A model generated the notes under the pieces. That model was given only the letters and a program-made list of their open reading frames with translations. It made no database searches and was not told where the DNA came from. Both the position numbers and the translations under genes were made by a program. Positions 1 through 5,145 of a DNA stretch of 5,145 bases are shown here, piece after piece. Origin of the DNA: Thiolapillus brandeum (GTDB lineage: Bacteria; Pseudomonadota; Gammaproteobacteria; Chromatiales; Chromatiaceae). Where the stretch lies: contig DRLF01000462.1 of the NCBI GenBank assembly GCA_011051425.1, forward strand, positions 1 to 5,145, read 5' to 3'. Numbering within the stretch: the first letter of the stretch is position 1; the number at the start of each line of letters is the position of its first letter.

Positions 1-1740
1 AGGGCCATCGGTTTCCACCCTGCCATCCGTTATGCAACTGACATCCTTGTGTGCGCCCATGTCATCAGGGCTGAGGGTCTGGGTACCGCTGCCGGAACAA
101 CCCCCTTCCGCCGCCTGAAGAATCACATCCCGATAACCCACGTTGCCATCACTGTCCTTGACATGGAAACGCGCAATGACTGGATCCAGCGGATCATAGT
201 TGGATGATGTGGGCCACTGGAATCCACGTCCGCCTTTGTAAGTCCAGATGCCCGGAGAATCTTCTGATGGACTCGGCCAAACCCACACAGGCACATAAGA
301 GTTGCTGGCTGCAAGATAGCCGTTTGCTCTCAGGATAGTGTTGTCTGCCCGGGTGATAGCTGTAGCTTGAGAACCTGTCACGGTGCCAACGGTAATGTCG
401 AAGTTTGGAAAGTCATCCGGGTTGGCGATGCCATAGGACAGCGGGGCGGGGTAACTGACACTGGTCACTGCCGGTACGGTGCTGGGCCACAGGTTGCTGC
501 TGACAGCATCCGAAGGATTGTTGTCGAGAACCCCCGTGTACATGGCATTAACATAAGTGCCAACGGACTCAATTTGAGAATATCCCTTGAAAAACAGTCG
601 CTTGCCATCGCTGCTGAGATGCACCCCCTCTGAAGTGCAATTGACATTCACACCCGAATAGCTTGACCCGGTATCTATCTTGTAGCGCGAACTGCCATCC
701 GAGTTGATGATATAGCCACCGGATTGATCGTTTACACCATGCAAACTGGAAAAAAGCCGGTTGCCATCATCGGTGATCCCTGCGGTATTGCAGTTGTTTT
801 GGTATCCATCTTCTATCTGGTAGTGGGCATTCAGGGTAAAAGGCGCCTTGGTAACCATCAGTGAGGAACCTGGCCCGCTATAGACGATCGTTGAGCCGTC
901 ACCACTGATGGTCAGGTGGTTCTTGGCGTTATCGGCGGCGCCAGTATTGTTATCGTTGGTCAGTAGCGTCGGGGTTGATAGCGGCAGTGTGGCGGTGAGA
1001 TCCCCTACCCACAATTCCTTGTCCCATCGTACCAATGCGCTTCCGTCCATCGGATCTCTACCGTCGATGAAAAACGTGATGGTCGCACCGTCGTCCGATA
1101 CCGCCATCTCATCGGCAAAGCGTCCAACGCCCCCGGAAGGGTGTGAGACCGATCCCGCCTGGACTACCAGTTGAGGGACAATGCTGCCGCTGGTTGCAAT
1201 GCGCCACATATCGCCCCGGTCACCGTTGTCGGACTCATTGAAATAGAGCCAGTCTCCGTTGCCGTCTGTAGCAATGTCCAGAGGAATTTCGATATTTGAT
1301 GGACGGGCTACCAGCAGAATGCTCACCGCGCCGGTTTTTCCGTTCACCATGCAGAAAAGGAAATCAGAATAGGTGGTGTCCGAGGCGTCATCGGCGATAA
1401 AAAAGATGCGCGTCCCATCCCGGTTGCTGACCATGCCCGTGTTTTCACTAAAGACCCCGATCTGTGGAGGCAAAATGACCTCCACGGGATCATTTGCAGA
1501 AGCAAAATCATGGATGAACAGATGGGGTTTGCCAGAGCCACCACCATAAAAAGCGACGACCTTACCGTCACTGCTCATGGTACTGATCCGAACGTCCAAG
1601 TCCTTCCCCGAACCCAGAAAATCCGTGCCGTGAAAAATCTGCCGGAAACTGGCTTCCCGCACATAAGGTGCCGCAAAGGTGATTTCTGTGGCCAGCAATA
1701 GCACCAAAAACAGTGCACTTGTTTTGATTTGAAACGTCAT
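1..1740 (-). CDS. Secreted beta-propeller (WD40/TolB-like) protein, C-terminus cut by window edge
   Basis: No specific family was recognised. The frame is open for 580 codons from the ATG at 1740 to base 1, so the C-terminus is missing. Residues 1-23 form a Sec signal peptide: Lys6, a hydrophobic core at 9-17 and a likely cut after FA at 22-24. Seven S/T-x-D-G-type motifs follow, near residues 56-59, 106-109, 158-160, 215-218, 279-282, 323-326 and 376-379. Each precedes a short hydrophobic strand (such as RLFF or VVAF), the usual pattern of PD40/TolB-type blades, so a seven-bladed propeller is inferred. Residues about 420-545 are beta-rich with many Trp, Pro and Ser (WVWPSP at 486-491; DSDGNVGYRDV at 529-539), which suggests an Ig-like fold. 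After Cys548 a new module begins (TDGRVETDGP at 571-580). Function is unknown; an exported binding or surface protein fits. The start has only a weak AAGAG-like ribosome site. It lies 81 bp downstream of smr. Confidence 0.85.
   Translation of the reverse strand, partial: MTFQIKTSALFLVLLLATEITFAAPYVREASFRQIFHGTDFLGSGKDLDVRISTMSSDGKVVAFYGGGSGKPHLFIHDFASANDPVEVILPPQIGVFSENTGMVSNRDGTRIFFIADDASDTTYSDFLFCMVNGKTGAVSILLVARPSNIEIPLDIATDGNGDWLYFNESDNGDRGDMWRIATSGSIVPQLVVQAGSVSHPSGGVGRFADEMAVSDDGATITFFIDGRDPMDGSALVRWDKELWVGDLTATLPLSTPTLLTNDNNTGAADNAKNHLTISGDGSTIVYSGPGSSLMVTKAPFTLNAHYQIEDGYQNNCNTAGITDDGNRLFSSLHGVNDQSGGYIINSDGSSRYKIDTGSSYSGVNVNCTSEGVHLSSDGKRLFFKGYSQIESVGTYVNAMYTGVLDNNPSDAVSSNLWPSTVPAVTSVSYPAPLSYGIANPDDFPNFDITVGTVTGSQATAITRADNTILRANGYLAASNSYVPVWVWPSPSEDSPGIWTYKGGRGFQWPTSSNYDPLDPVIARFHVKDSDGNVGYRDVILQAAEGGCSGSGTQTLSPDDMGAHKDVSCITDGRVETDGP
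580..1587 (-). repeat. Seven degenerate propeller-blade repeats within the secreted protein
   Basis: Residues 52-387 of the secreted protein hold seven diverged copies of a motif with consensus (S/T)-x-(D/G)-D/N-G-x-x-(I/L/V)-x-F/Y. Examples are SSDGKVVAF (56-64), NRDGTRIFF (106-114), SDDGATITF (215-223), SGDGSTIVY (279-287), TDDGNRLF (323-330) and SSDGKRLFF (376-384). Copy 3 is imperfect (TDGNGDWLYF, 158-167). Spacing between copies is 44-64 residues, the normal size of a blade. The copies are diverged at DNA level, so this is a protein repeat and not a recent tandem duplication. The last two are most alike: both have a Cys preceded by Asn just ahead of the motif (C317, C368). Confidence 0.75.
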
Positions 1741-1821
1741 AACCTGATTTCTCTTAAAGCGATAGTAATCTTCTCTACCAGCTATAAACGATTTCAGAGT
1801 ATGGAATGGCTCAAAAAAAGT

Positions 1822-2352
1822 TTATTTTCCCCACTTTCGCGACAAGAGTACATAGGCTGCGCCCGTACCCCCATCCCAGCGGGGGGCGGAGCAGAATGCC
1901 AGCACTTCCTTGCGCTGTGGCAGCCACTGGTTGATGCGCTGTTTGAGCACGGGTTGCTGGCTGGAACCGCGCCCTTTCCCGTGGATGATGCGTACACAGC
2001 GGCGATGTGCCTTGAGGCTTTGATCGAGGAAACGGCTCAGGGCAGTTCTGGCGTCGCCGCTACGCATGCCGTGCAAATCCAGTGTGGCTTCGGGGCTGAG
2101 AACGCCGCGCTGGAAATCTGCCCACAGGCGATGCTGGATACCGGGGCGGCGGAACTCCAGAAAATCCGGGGTTTCTTCTGACGTGTCGGCAAATTCGTCA
2201 CCGGGCTGTTCCTGATCAGGAAATTCCAGTGGAACCGGGCGCTTGCGCTTGTGCCAGGGGGATTTCCTGTCGTGCTGCAACGGCTCCACGCCCTGCATGG
2301 CCTTGCGGAAGATGTCAAATTCCCTGTCCGAATTGTTGTCTTTGGAGCTCAT
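1822..2352 (-). CDS. Smr-domain protein (Smr/MutS2 C-terminal family), putative endonuclease
   Basis: This is a complete 176-aa stand-alone Smr protein. The N-terminus (residues 9-29, with FRKAM, V-E-P-L and H-D-R) matches the conserved lead-in of proteobacterial Smr proteins and supports the ATG at 2352. A basic, proline-rich stretch (30-45) and an acidic linker (46-63) follow. The Smr domain covers about 88-172: LDLHG at 91-95, the HGKG loop at 124-127 and the GGTGAAYVLL end at 161-170. LDxH and HGxG are the hallmark motifs of this nuclease domain. Family members bind or cut DNA or RNA, and E. coli SmrB cuts mRNA at collided ribosomes. This protein carries HGKGRGS and a GG-G-A-YVLL end, so it looks closer to the SmrA (YdaL) type than SmrB, but I do not assign a symbol. 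It is divergent from surE. No Shine-Dalgarno sits at normal distance; GGGAAGG lies 12 nt before the ATG. Confidence 0.92.
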   Translation of the reverse strand: MSSKDNNSDREFDIFRKAMQGVEPLQHDRKSPWHKRKRPVPLEFPDQEQPGDEFADTSEETPDFLEFRRPGIQHRLWADFQRGVLSPEATLDLHGMRSGDARTALSRFLDQSLKAHRRCVRIIHGKGRGSSQQPVLKQRINQWLPQRKEVLAFCSAPRWDGGTGAAYVLLSRKWGK

Positions 2353-2358
2353 GGAACA

Positions 2359-2364
2359 ATTATA
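2359..2364 (-). promoter_or_regulatory. Perfect -10 hexamer, putative promoter of the smr gene
   Basis: TATAAT reads on the minus strand from 2364 to 2359, followed by six bases and then the ATG at 2352-2350. With the usual sigma-70 spacing, transcription would start at the A of the ATG, giving a leaderless mRNA. There is no good -35 hexamer: the best at 17-nt spacing is TCCCGA. There is no TGn extension. The assignment rests on the -10 match alone. Confidence 0.4.
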
Positions 2365-2409
2365 CCTTCCCAGACCTGTAATCGGGATGTCGCCAAACAC
2401 GCTTTCGGT

Positions 2410-2415
2410 TAAAAT
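2410..2415 (+). promoter_or_regulatory. -10-like hexamer, putative promoter of the surE operon
   Basis: TAAAAT (5 of 6 to the sigma-70 -10 consensus) is followed by six bases and then the surE ATG at 2422, so the predicted transcript start coincides with the start codon. The -35 region is poor (atgtcg at 17-nt spacing). No Shine-Dalgarno precedes surE: the bases just before the ATG are ttgcgcg. This is the only promoter-like signal seen ahead of the operon, and a weak or stress-sigma promoter is possible. Confidence 0.35.
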
Positions 2416-2421
2416 TGCGCG

Positions 2422-3165
2422 ATGCGTATCTTGTTGAGCAATGATGATGGTTACCAGGCGCCGGGTCTCAAGGCATTGGCAGGTGCCCTGAAAGCAGTGG
2501 CTGATGTCGTCGTGGTTGCTCCTGATCGTGATCGCAGCGGCGCAAGCAATTCCCTGACGCTGGAAACACCCATCCGTGCGCATACCATGGACAATGGTTT
2601 TATTCGCGTGGAAGGTACGCCGACGGACTGTGTGCATCTGGCCATCACGGGATTATTGGAACAGGAACCGGACATGGTGGTTGCCGGCATCAATGCCGGC
2701 GCCAACATGGGTGATGACGTCATCTACTCAGGCACCGTGGCTGCGGCTACAGAAGGCCGTTTTCTGGGATTTCCGGCCATGGCGGTTTCCATGGCCTCCC
2801 ACACGCCACAGTATTTCGACACAGCGGCCCAGATTGCCGTCCGATTGATCGGGCGCCTGCAGCGCAAGCCCCTGGCTGCGGAATCCATTCTCAACGTCAA
2901 TGTGCCGGATCTGCCCCTTGAAGAAATTCAGGGGATGCAGATCACCCGCCTGGGGCATCGGCACAAGGCAGAACCGGTCGTGAAGGAACTGGATCCCAGA
3001 GGACGTCCTATCTACTGGGTGGGACCCGCAGGACCGGAGCAGGATGCCGGGCCGGGGACGGATTTTCATGCCCTGAGGAACGGCTTCGTTTCCATTACAC
3101 CGCTGCAGGTGGATCTGACGAGGCATGCAGCCATCGATGCGCTGAACAGCTGGCTGGAGGACTGA
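2422..3165 (+). CDS. surE: 5'/3'-nucleotidase SurE (survival protein E)
   Basis: SurE is a metal-dependent cytoplasmic phosphatase acting on 5'- and 3'-nucleoside monophosphates; the E. coli enzyme also has exopolyphosphatase activity. The protein is 247 aa, normal for the family. The N-terminus [10 protein letters not shown] is diagnostic and fixes the start; Asp8 and Asp9 are the first metal ligands. Ser39 lies in DRSGASNS (37-44) and Asn91 in [11 protein letters not shown] (89-99); both belong to the metal/phosphate site. The [11 protein letters not shown] segment (102-112) is also conserved. No key residue is missing. The gene opens a plus-strand operon and ends 4 nt before the GTG start of pcm, and its 3' end carries the pcm ribosome-binding site. 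In E. coli surE overlaps truD upstream; here it is instead first in its transcript, divergent from an Smr gene. Confidence 0.97.
   Translation: MRILLSNDDGYQAPGLKALAGALKAVADVVVVAPDRDRSGASNSLTLETPIRAHTMDNGFIRVEGTPTDCVHLAITGLLEQEPDMVVAGINAGANMGDDVIYSGTVAAATEGRFLGFPAMAVSMASHTPQYFDTAAQIAVRLIGRLQRKPLAAESILNVNVPDLPLEEIQGMQITRLGHRHKAEPVVKELDPRGRPIYWVGPAGPEQDAGPGTDFHALRNGFVSITPLQVDLTRHAAIDALNSWLED
3156..3160 (+). promoter_or_regulatory. Shine-Dalgarno site for pcm, inside the end of surE
   Basis: GGAGG lies within the last codons of surE, nine bases before the GTG at 3170. It is the best match to the anti-Shine-Dalgarno in the window, and it favours the GTG over the ATG at 3200. Its position inside surE suggests that pcm translation is coupled to surE. 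Confidence 0.6.
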
Positions 3166-3169
3166 GGGC

Positions 3170-3835
3170 GTGAACGCCGACTTGAAAGCAGGCCAGGGGA
3201 TGACTTCCGAACGGACGCGCGAACGGCTGGTGCAGCAGTTGCGAAACGAAGGGGTTCGCAATGAACGTGTGCTTCAGGTCATGCGCCAGGTGCCGCGGCA
3301 TCTGTTCGTGGATGAGGCGCTGGCCAGCCGTGCTTACGAGAATACGGCACTGCCCATCGGGCGTTCCCAGACCATATCACAACCCTATATCGTTGCCCGC
3401 ATGACAGAGGCGCTGCTCGGGGATGAGCAGCTGGATACCGTGCTGGAAGTGGGTACCGGCTCCGGCTATCAGACAGCCGTGTTGGCTCCTCTCGTTCGCA
3501 GGGTGTACACCGTTGAACGCATAGCACCGCTGCTGGATCAGGCCAGGCGGCGTTTTCGTCTTCTCAAACTGCGCAACATCCATCCAAAGCACTCGGATGG
3601 TGGACTGGGTCTTCCTGAATTTTCGCCTTATGACGGCATTATCGTCACCGCCGCTCCTGAAGGAATTCCCCGTACCCTGGTCGAGCAACTTCGCCCGGGA
3701 GCCCGTATGATACTGCCCATCGGCGGTGCCGGTGCCCAGGCGCTGGTGAAGGTAACACGTACTGCAAAAGGATATGAAACAGAAATGCTGGAACCCGTGA
3801 ATTTCGTGCCACTGCTCGGCGGGGTGGAAACTTGA
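3170..3835 (+). CDS. pcm: Protein-L-isoaspartate O-methyltransferase
   Basis: Pcm uses S-adenosylmethionine to methylate L-isoaspartyl residues in aged proteins, starting their repair; it acts in the cytosol. Numbering is from the GTG start (221 aa). The family block ALPIGRSQTISQPY spans 60-73. The SAM-binding motif I, LEVGTGSGYQT, is at 92-102. The acidic post-I residue is Glu116 in VYTVERI (112-118). The PYDGIIVTAAP strand is at 153-163 and the LPIGG turn follows. Motif II reads SDGG where many homologs have GDGW, a minor change. Start choice is uncertain: GTG at 3170 has a GGAGG nine bases upstream, but the ATG at 3200 gives MTSERTRERL, which matches the N-terminus of Pseudomonas Pcm and a 211-aa product close to the usual 208-211. 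The gene sits 4 nt after surE, and its stop overlaps the TTG start of the next gene. Confidence 0.96.
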   Translation: MNADLKAGQGMTSERTRERLVQQLRNEGVRNERVLQVMRQVPRHLFVDEALASRAYENTALPIGRSQTISQPYIVARMTEALLGDEQLDTVLEVGTGSGYQTAVLAPLVRRVYTVERIAPLLDQARRRFRLLKLRNIHPKHSDGGLGLPEFSPYDGIIVTAAPEGIPRTLVEQLRPGARMILPIGGAGAQALVKVTRTAKGYETEMLEPVNFVPLLGGVET

Positions 3836-4413
3836 AGCTTTTTTCCGGTTTGTATGACCGTGCCATGCGGTGGGCCAGGCATCCCAAAGCACCCTGGTAT
3901 CTTGCGGGACTGAGTTTTTCCGAATCTTCCTTTTTTCCTGTGCCCCCGGATGTGATGCTGGCGCCCATGAGTCTGGCGCGGCCGGAAAAGGCCTGGTTCT
4001 TTGCCTTTCTCACGACACTGGCATCCGTGGTGGGGGGTATCGCCGGGTATTTCATCGGTCTTTGGGCTTTTGATTTCATCGAGCCACTTCTGCATGACGT
4101 GGGCTACTATGACAAATATCTTCAGGTGCGGGCTTGGTTCGATGAATGGGGGTTCTGGGCAATTTTTATTGCGGGGTTCTCACCCATTCCCTACAAGATA
4201 TTCACCATAACTGCGGGAGTGATTTCAATGAGCTTCCTGCCTTTTGTGCTGGCCTCGATCATCGGCCGTGGCGGGCGCTTTTTTCTGGTGGCAGGATTGA
4301 TGGCCTGGGGCGGAAAACCCATGGAGGACAAGCTGCACAAATACATGGATGTGATAGGCTGGAGCGTGCTGGTTGTCATCGTACTGGCTGTCATAGTCAT
4401 CAATCTGTGGTGA
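3832..4413 (+). CDS. YqaA-family inner-membrane protein (DedA/VTT superfamily)
   Basis: This is a polytopic membrane protein of 193 aa; its molecular function is unknown. The DedA/VTT superfamily includes proteins implicated in lipid flipping and envelope integrity, but that role is not shown for this branch. Visible hydrophobic segments lie at about 22-46, 55-83 (with the Gly-rich VVGGIAGYFIG, 66-76), 106-143, 150-160 and 175-193. Conserved-looking motifs are ESSFFPVPPDVML (31-43), the re-entrant-like AGFSPIPYKIFTITAGV (114-130) and GRGGRFF (145-151). The start is TTG at 3832, sharing TTGA with the pcm stop; a GGGG run lies 7 nt upstream. The N-terminus up to ARHP (15-18) aligns by eye with YqaA-family starts, which supports this TTG over the internal Met12. 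Tight coupling to pcm makes it part of the surE operon. E. coli YqaA itself is shorter (about 142 aa) and lies elsewhere. Confidence 0.88.
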   Translation: MKLFSGLYDRAMRWARHPKAPWYLAGLSFSESSFFPVPPDVMLAPMSLARPEKAWFFAFLTTLASVVGGIAGYFIGLWAFDFIEPLLHDVGYYDKYLQVRAWFDEWGFWAIFIAGFSPIPYKIFTITAGVISMSFLPFVLASIIGRGGRFFLVAGLMAWGGKPMEDKLHKYMDVIGWSVLVVIVLAVIVINLW

Positions 4414-4438
4414 GACCGCTTTCCGGATTTGTGTCCAT

Positions 4439-4445
4439 GGGAGAG
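4439..4445 (+). promoter_or_regulatory. Shine-Dalgarno-like GGGAGAG upstream of nlpD
   Basis: GGGAGAG lies between yqaA and nlpD. In the nlpD frame, the codons at suitable distance downstream are CTG (4450) and ATT (4453), neither a common start. It is too far (31 nt) from the TTG at 4477. It may serve a rare start codon of nlpD or be fortuitous. Confidence 0.35.
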
Positions 4446-4476
4446 AAAACTGATTAGCATTCGGCCAACAGACGGG

Positions 4477-5145
4477 TTGATTCGCATTGCCCTTTCCTGC
4501 TGCTTCATCCTGATGGTGGGGCTGACGGGTGGCTGTGCCAGCCATCAGAAAGCCGGTGGCAGCAAGCCCCAACCTGCCGCCAAGGCCCGTCCGCCAATAA
4601 AGAAATCGACCCGGACCTACCGAGTGCGAAAGGGAGACAGTCTGTATTCCATTGCCTGGCGTGCCGGCCTGGACTATCAGACCGTGGCGAAATGGAATCA
4701 TCTGCAGCCTCCCTATACCATTTATCCAGGGCAGGTCATTCGCCTGTATCCGCTGCGGACGGCCGCAAAACCACACAAAAAATCAGGAAAAAAGCCCAGA
4801 AAACCTGCACCAAAGCAATCTGCTGGCAGCAAGAGCACCGTTGTGGCCGGCAAACCTGTCCACCCACCCAAAAAGACTGTCAGGCCGGTCAAACCTCAGC
4901 CGGCAAAAGCAGGATCGCTGCACTGGCAGTGGCCCACCCGGGGAAAAGTGCTGTCCCATTACTCATCATCCGACCCTTCGCGCAGTGGTATTCAGATCGG
5001 TGGCAGGAAGGGACAGAAAATTCTGGCAGCCGAGGGGGGCGAGGTGGTTTACGTGGGCAGTGGACTTATTGGCTATGGTCAGCTTATTATCATCAAACAC
5101 AACAATAAATATCTGAGTGCCTACGGACACAACAGCAACCTTCTG
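4477..5145 (+). CDS. nlpD: NlpD, outer-membrane LysM/LytM lipoprotein and amidase activator, 3' end cut by window edge
   Basis: NlpD is an outer-membrane lipoprotein that activates the amidase AmiC at the division site. From TTG 4477 (provisional start), residues 1-19 are a lipoprotein signal peptide with a hydrophobic core and LTGGC; Cys20 is the lipidation site, with an unusual Thr at -3. The LysM peptidoglycan-binding domain is at about 48-92 (TYRVRKGDSLYSIA at 48-61, W-N-H-L, Y-P-G-Q-V-I-R-L). A Lys/Pro-rich linker follows (about 93-146), then the start of the LytM/M23 domain (LHWQWPTRGKVLSHYSSSD from 148). The first metal-ligand Asp of active M23 enzymes is Gln173 in GIQIGG. IIIKHNNKYLSAYGHNS closely follows E. 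coli NlpD. The frame is open to the window edge (223 codons seen). Other possible starts are CTG 4450, ATT 4453 and TTG 4429; ATG 4513 would destroy the signal peptide. In E. coli the rpoS promoter lies inside nlpD, and rpoS probably follows here. Confidence 0.92.
   Translation, partial: MIRIALSCCFILMVGLTGGCASHQKAGGSKPQPAAKARPPIKKSTRTYRVRKGDSLYSIAWRAGLDYQTVAKWNHLQPPYTIYPGQVIRLYPLRTAAKPHKKSGKKPRKPAPKQSAGSKSTVVAGKPVHPPKKTVRPVKPQPAKAGSLHWQWPTRGKVLSHYSSSDPSRSGIQIGGRKGQKILAAEGGEVVYVGSGLIGYGQLIIIKHNNKYLSAYGHNSNLL

Noticed and set aside
1741..1821. Promoter for the propeller gene in the 81-bp gap
   Set aside because: Only a mediocre TACTAT was found on the minus strand, with no convincing -35. The gene could equally be read through from smr.
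1811..1838. Possible terminator after smr: AAAGT/ACTTT stem followed by a run of T
   Set aside because: The stem is only five AT-rich pairs with an 11-base loop, and it spans the stop codon. It is too weak to call, and the gap to the next gene also allows read-through.
1729..2181. 150-codon plus-strand open frame opposite the smr gene
   Set aside because: It is antisense to a well-supported Smr domain, its product resembles no known family, and it reads out of the reverse complement of smr. I treat it as a shadow.
2728..3261. 177-codon minus-strand open frame opposite surE and the start of pcm
   Set aside because: It overlaps two genes with complete conserved motifs, and its product shows no domain or plausible signal. 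It is a GC-driven shadow.
4410..4457. 15-codon ORF starting with GTG that overlaps the yqaA stop
   Set aside because: It is too short and has no recognisable product. It is kept only as part of the nlpD start question.
4652..5116. Two plus-strand open frames overlapping nlpD
   Set aside because: Both are out of frame with the LysM and LytM motifs of nlpD, which continue without a stop to the window edge.

Overview
The window looks like chromosomal DNA from a gammaproteobacterium of moderate-to-high GC. The main evidence is the same-strand run surE – pcm – yqaA-type membrane protein – nlpD, a stationary-phase/stress block that in this class usually leads into rpoS, which would lie just past the right edge. 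Pcm and the YqaA protein resemble those of pseudomonads and other non-enteric gammaproteobacteria more than those of E. coli. The genus cannot be named from the sequence. No RNA genes, insertion sequences, CRISPR arrays or phage genes were seen.

Layout. (1) Bases 1-1740, minus strand: one long open frame of 580 codons that starts at 1740 and leaves the window at base 1 without a stop. It encodes a secreted protein with a signal peptide, seven S-x-D-G-type repeats that I read as a seven-bladed beta-propeller, a later beta-rich region and the start of another module. It is the least known gene here. (2) Bases 1822-2352, minus strand: a complete Smr-domain protein of 176 aa. (3) Bases 2353-2421: a 69-bp divergent intergenic region in which each flanking gene has a -10-like hexamer exactly 6 nt before its ATG and no well-spaced Shine-Dalgarno, so both may be leaderless. 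(4) Bases 2422-5145, plus strand: surE (247 aa), pcm (221 aa, or 211 aa from an internal ATG), yqaA-type gene (193 aa, TTG start) and nlpD (cut by the window edge). Spacing is tight: 4 nt between surE and pcm, and a 4-nt stop/start overlap between pcm and yqaA.

How the genes fit together. SurE (nucleotide/polyphosphate phosphatase) and Pcm (isoaspartate repair) are survival and damage-repair enzymes. NlpD is the outer-membrane lipoprotein that activates the amidase AmiC during cell separation. The YqaA-type protein is an inner-membrane protein of the DedA/VTT superfamily. The Smr protein, read divergently, belongs to a family of nucleic-acid endonucleases, some of which act on mRNA at collided ribosomes. 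The propeller gene lies 81 bp downstream of smr on the same strand and has no evident functional link to it.

The operon itself is ordinary. The points worth a second look are the propeller protein, the paired -10/ATG geometry, and the NlpD start, where the good ribosome-binding site faces a CTG or ATT rather than a usual start codon.
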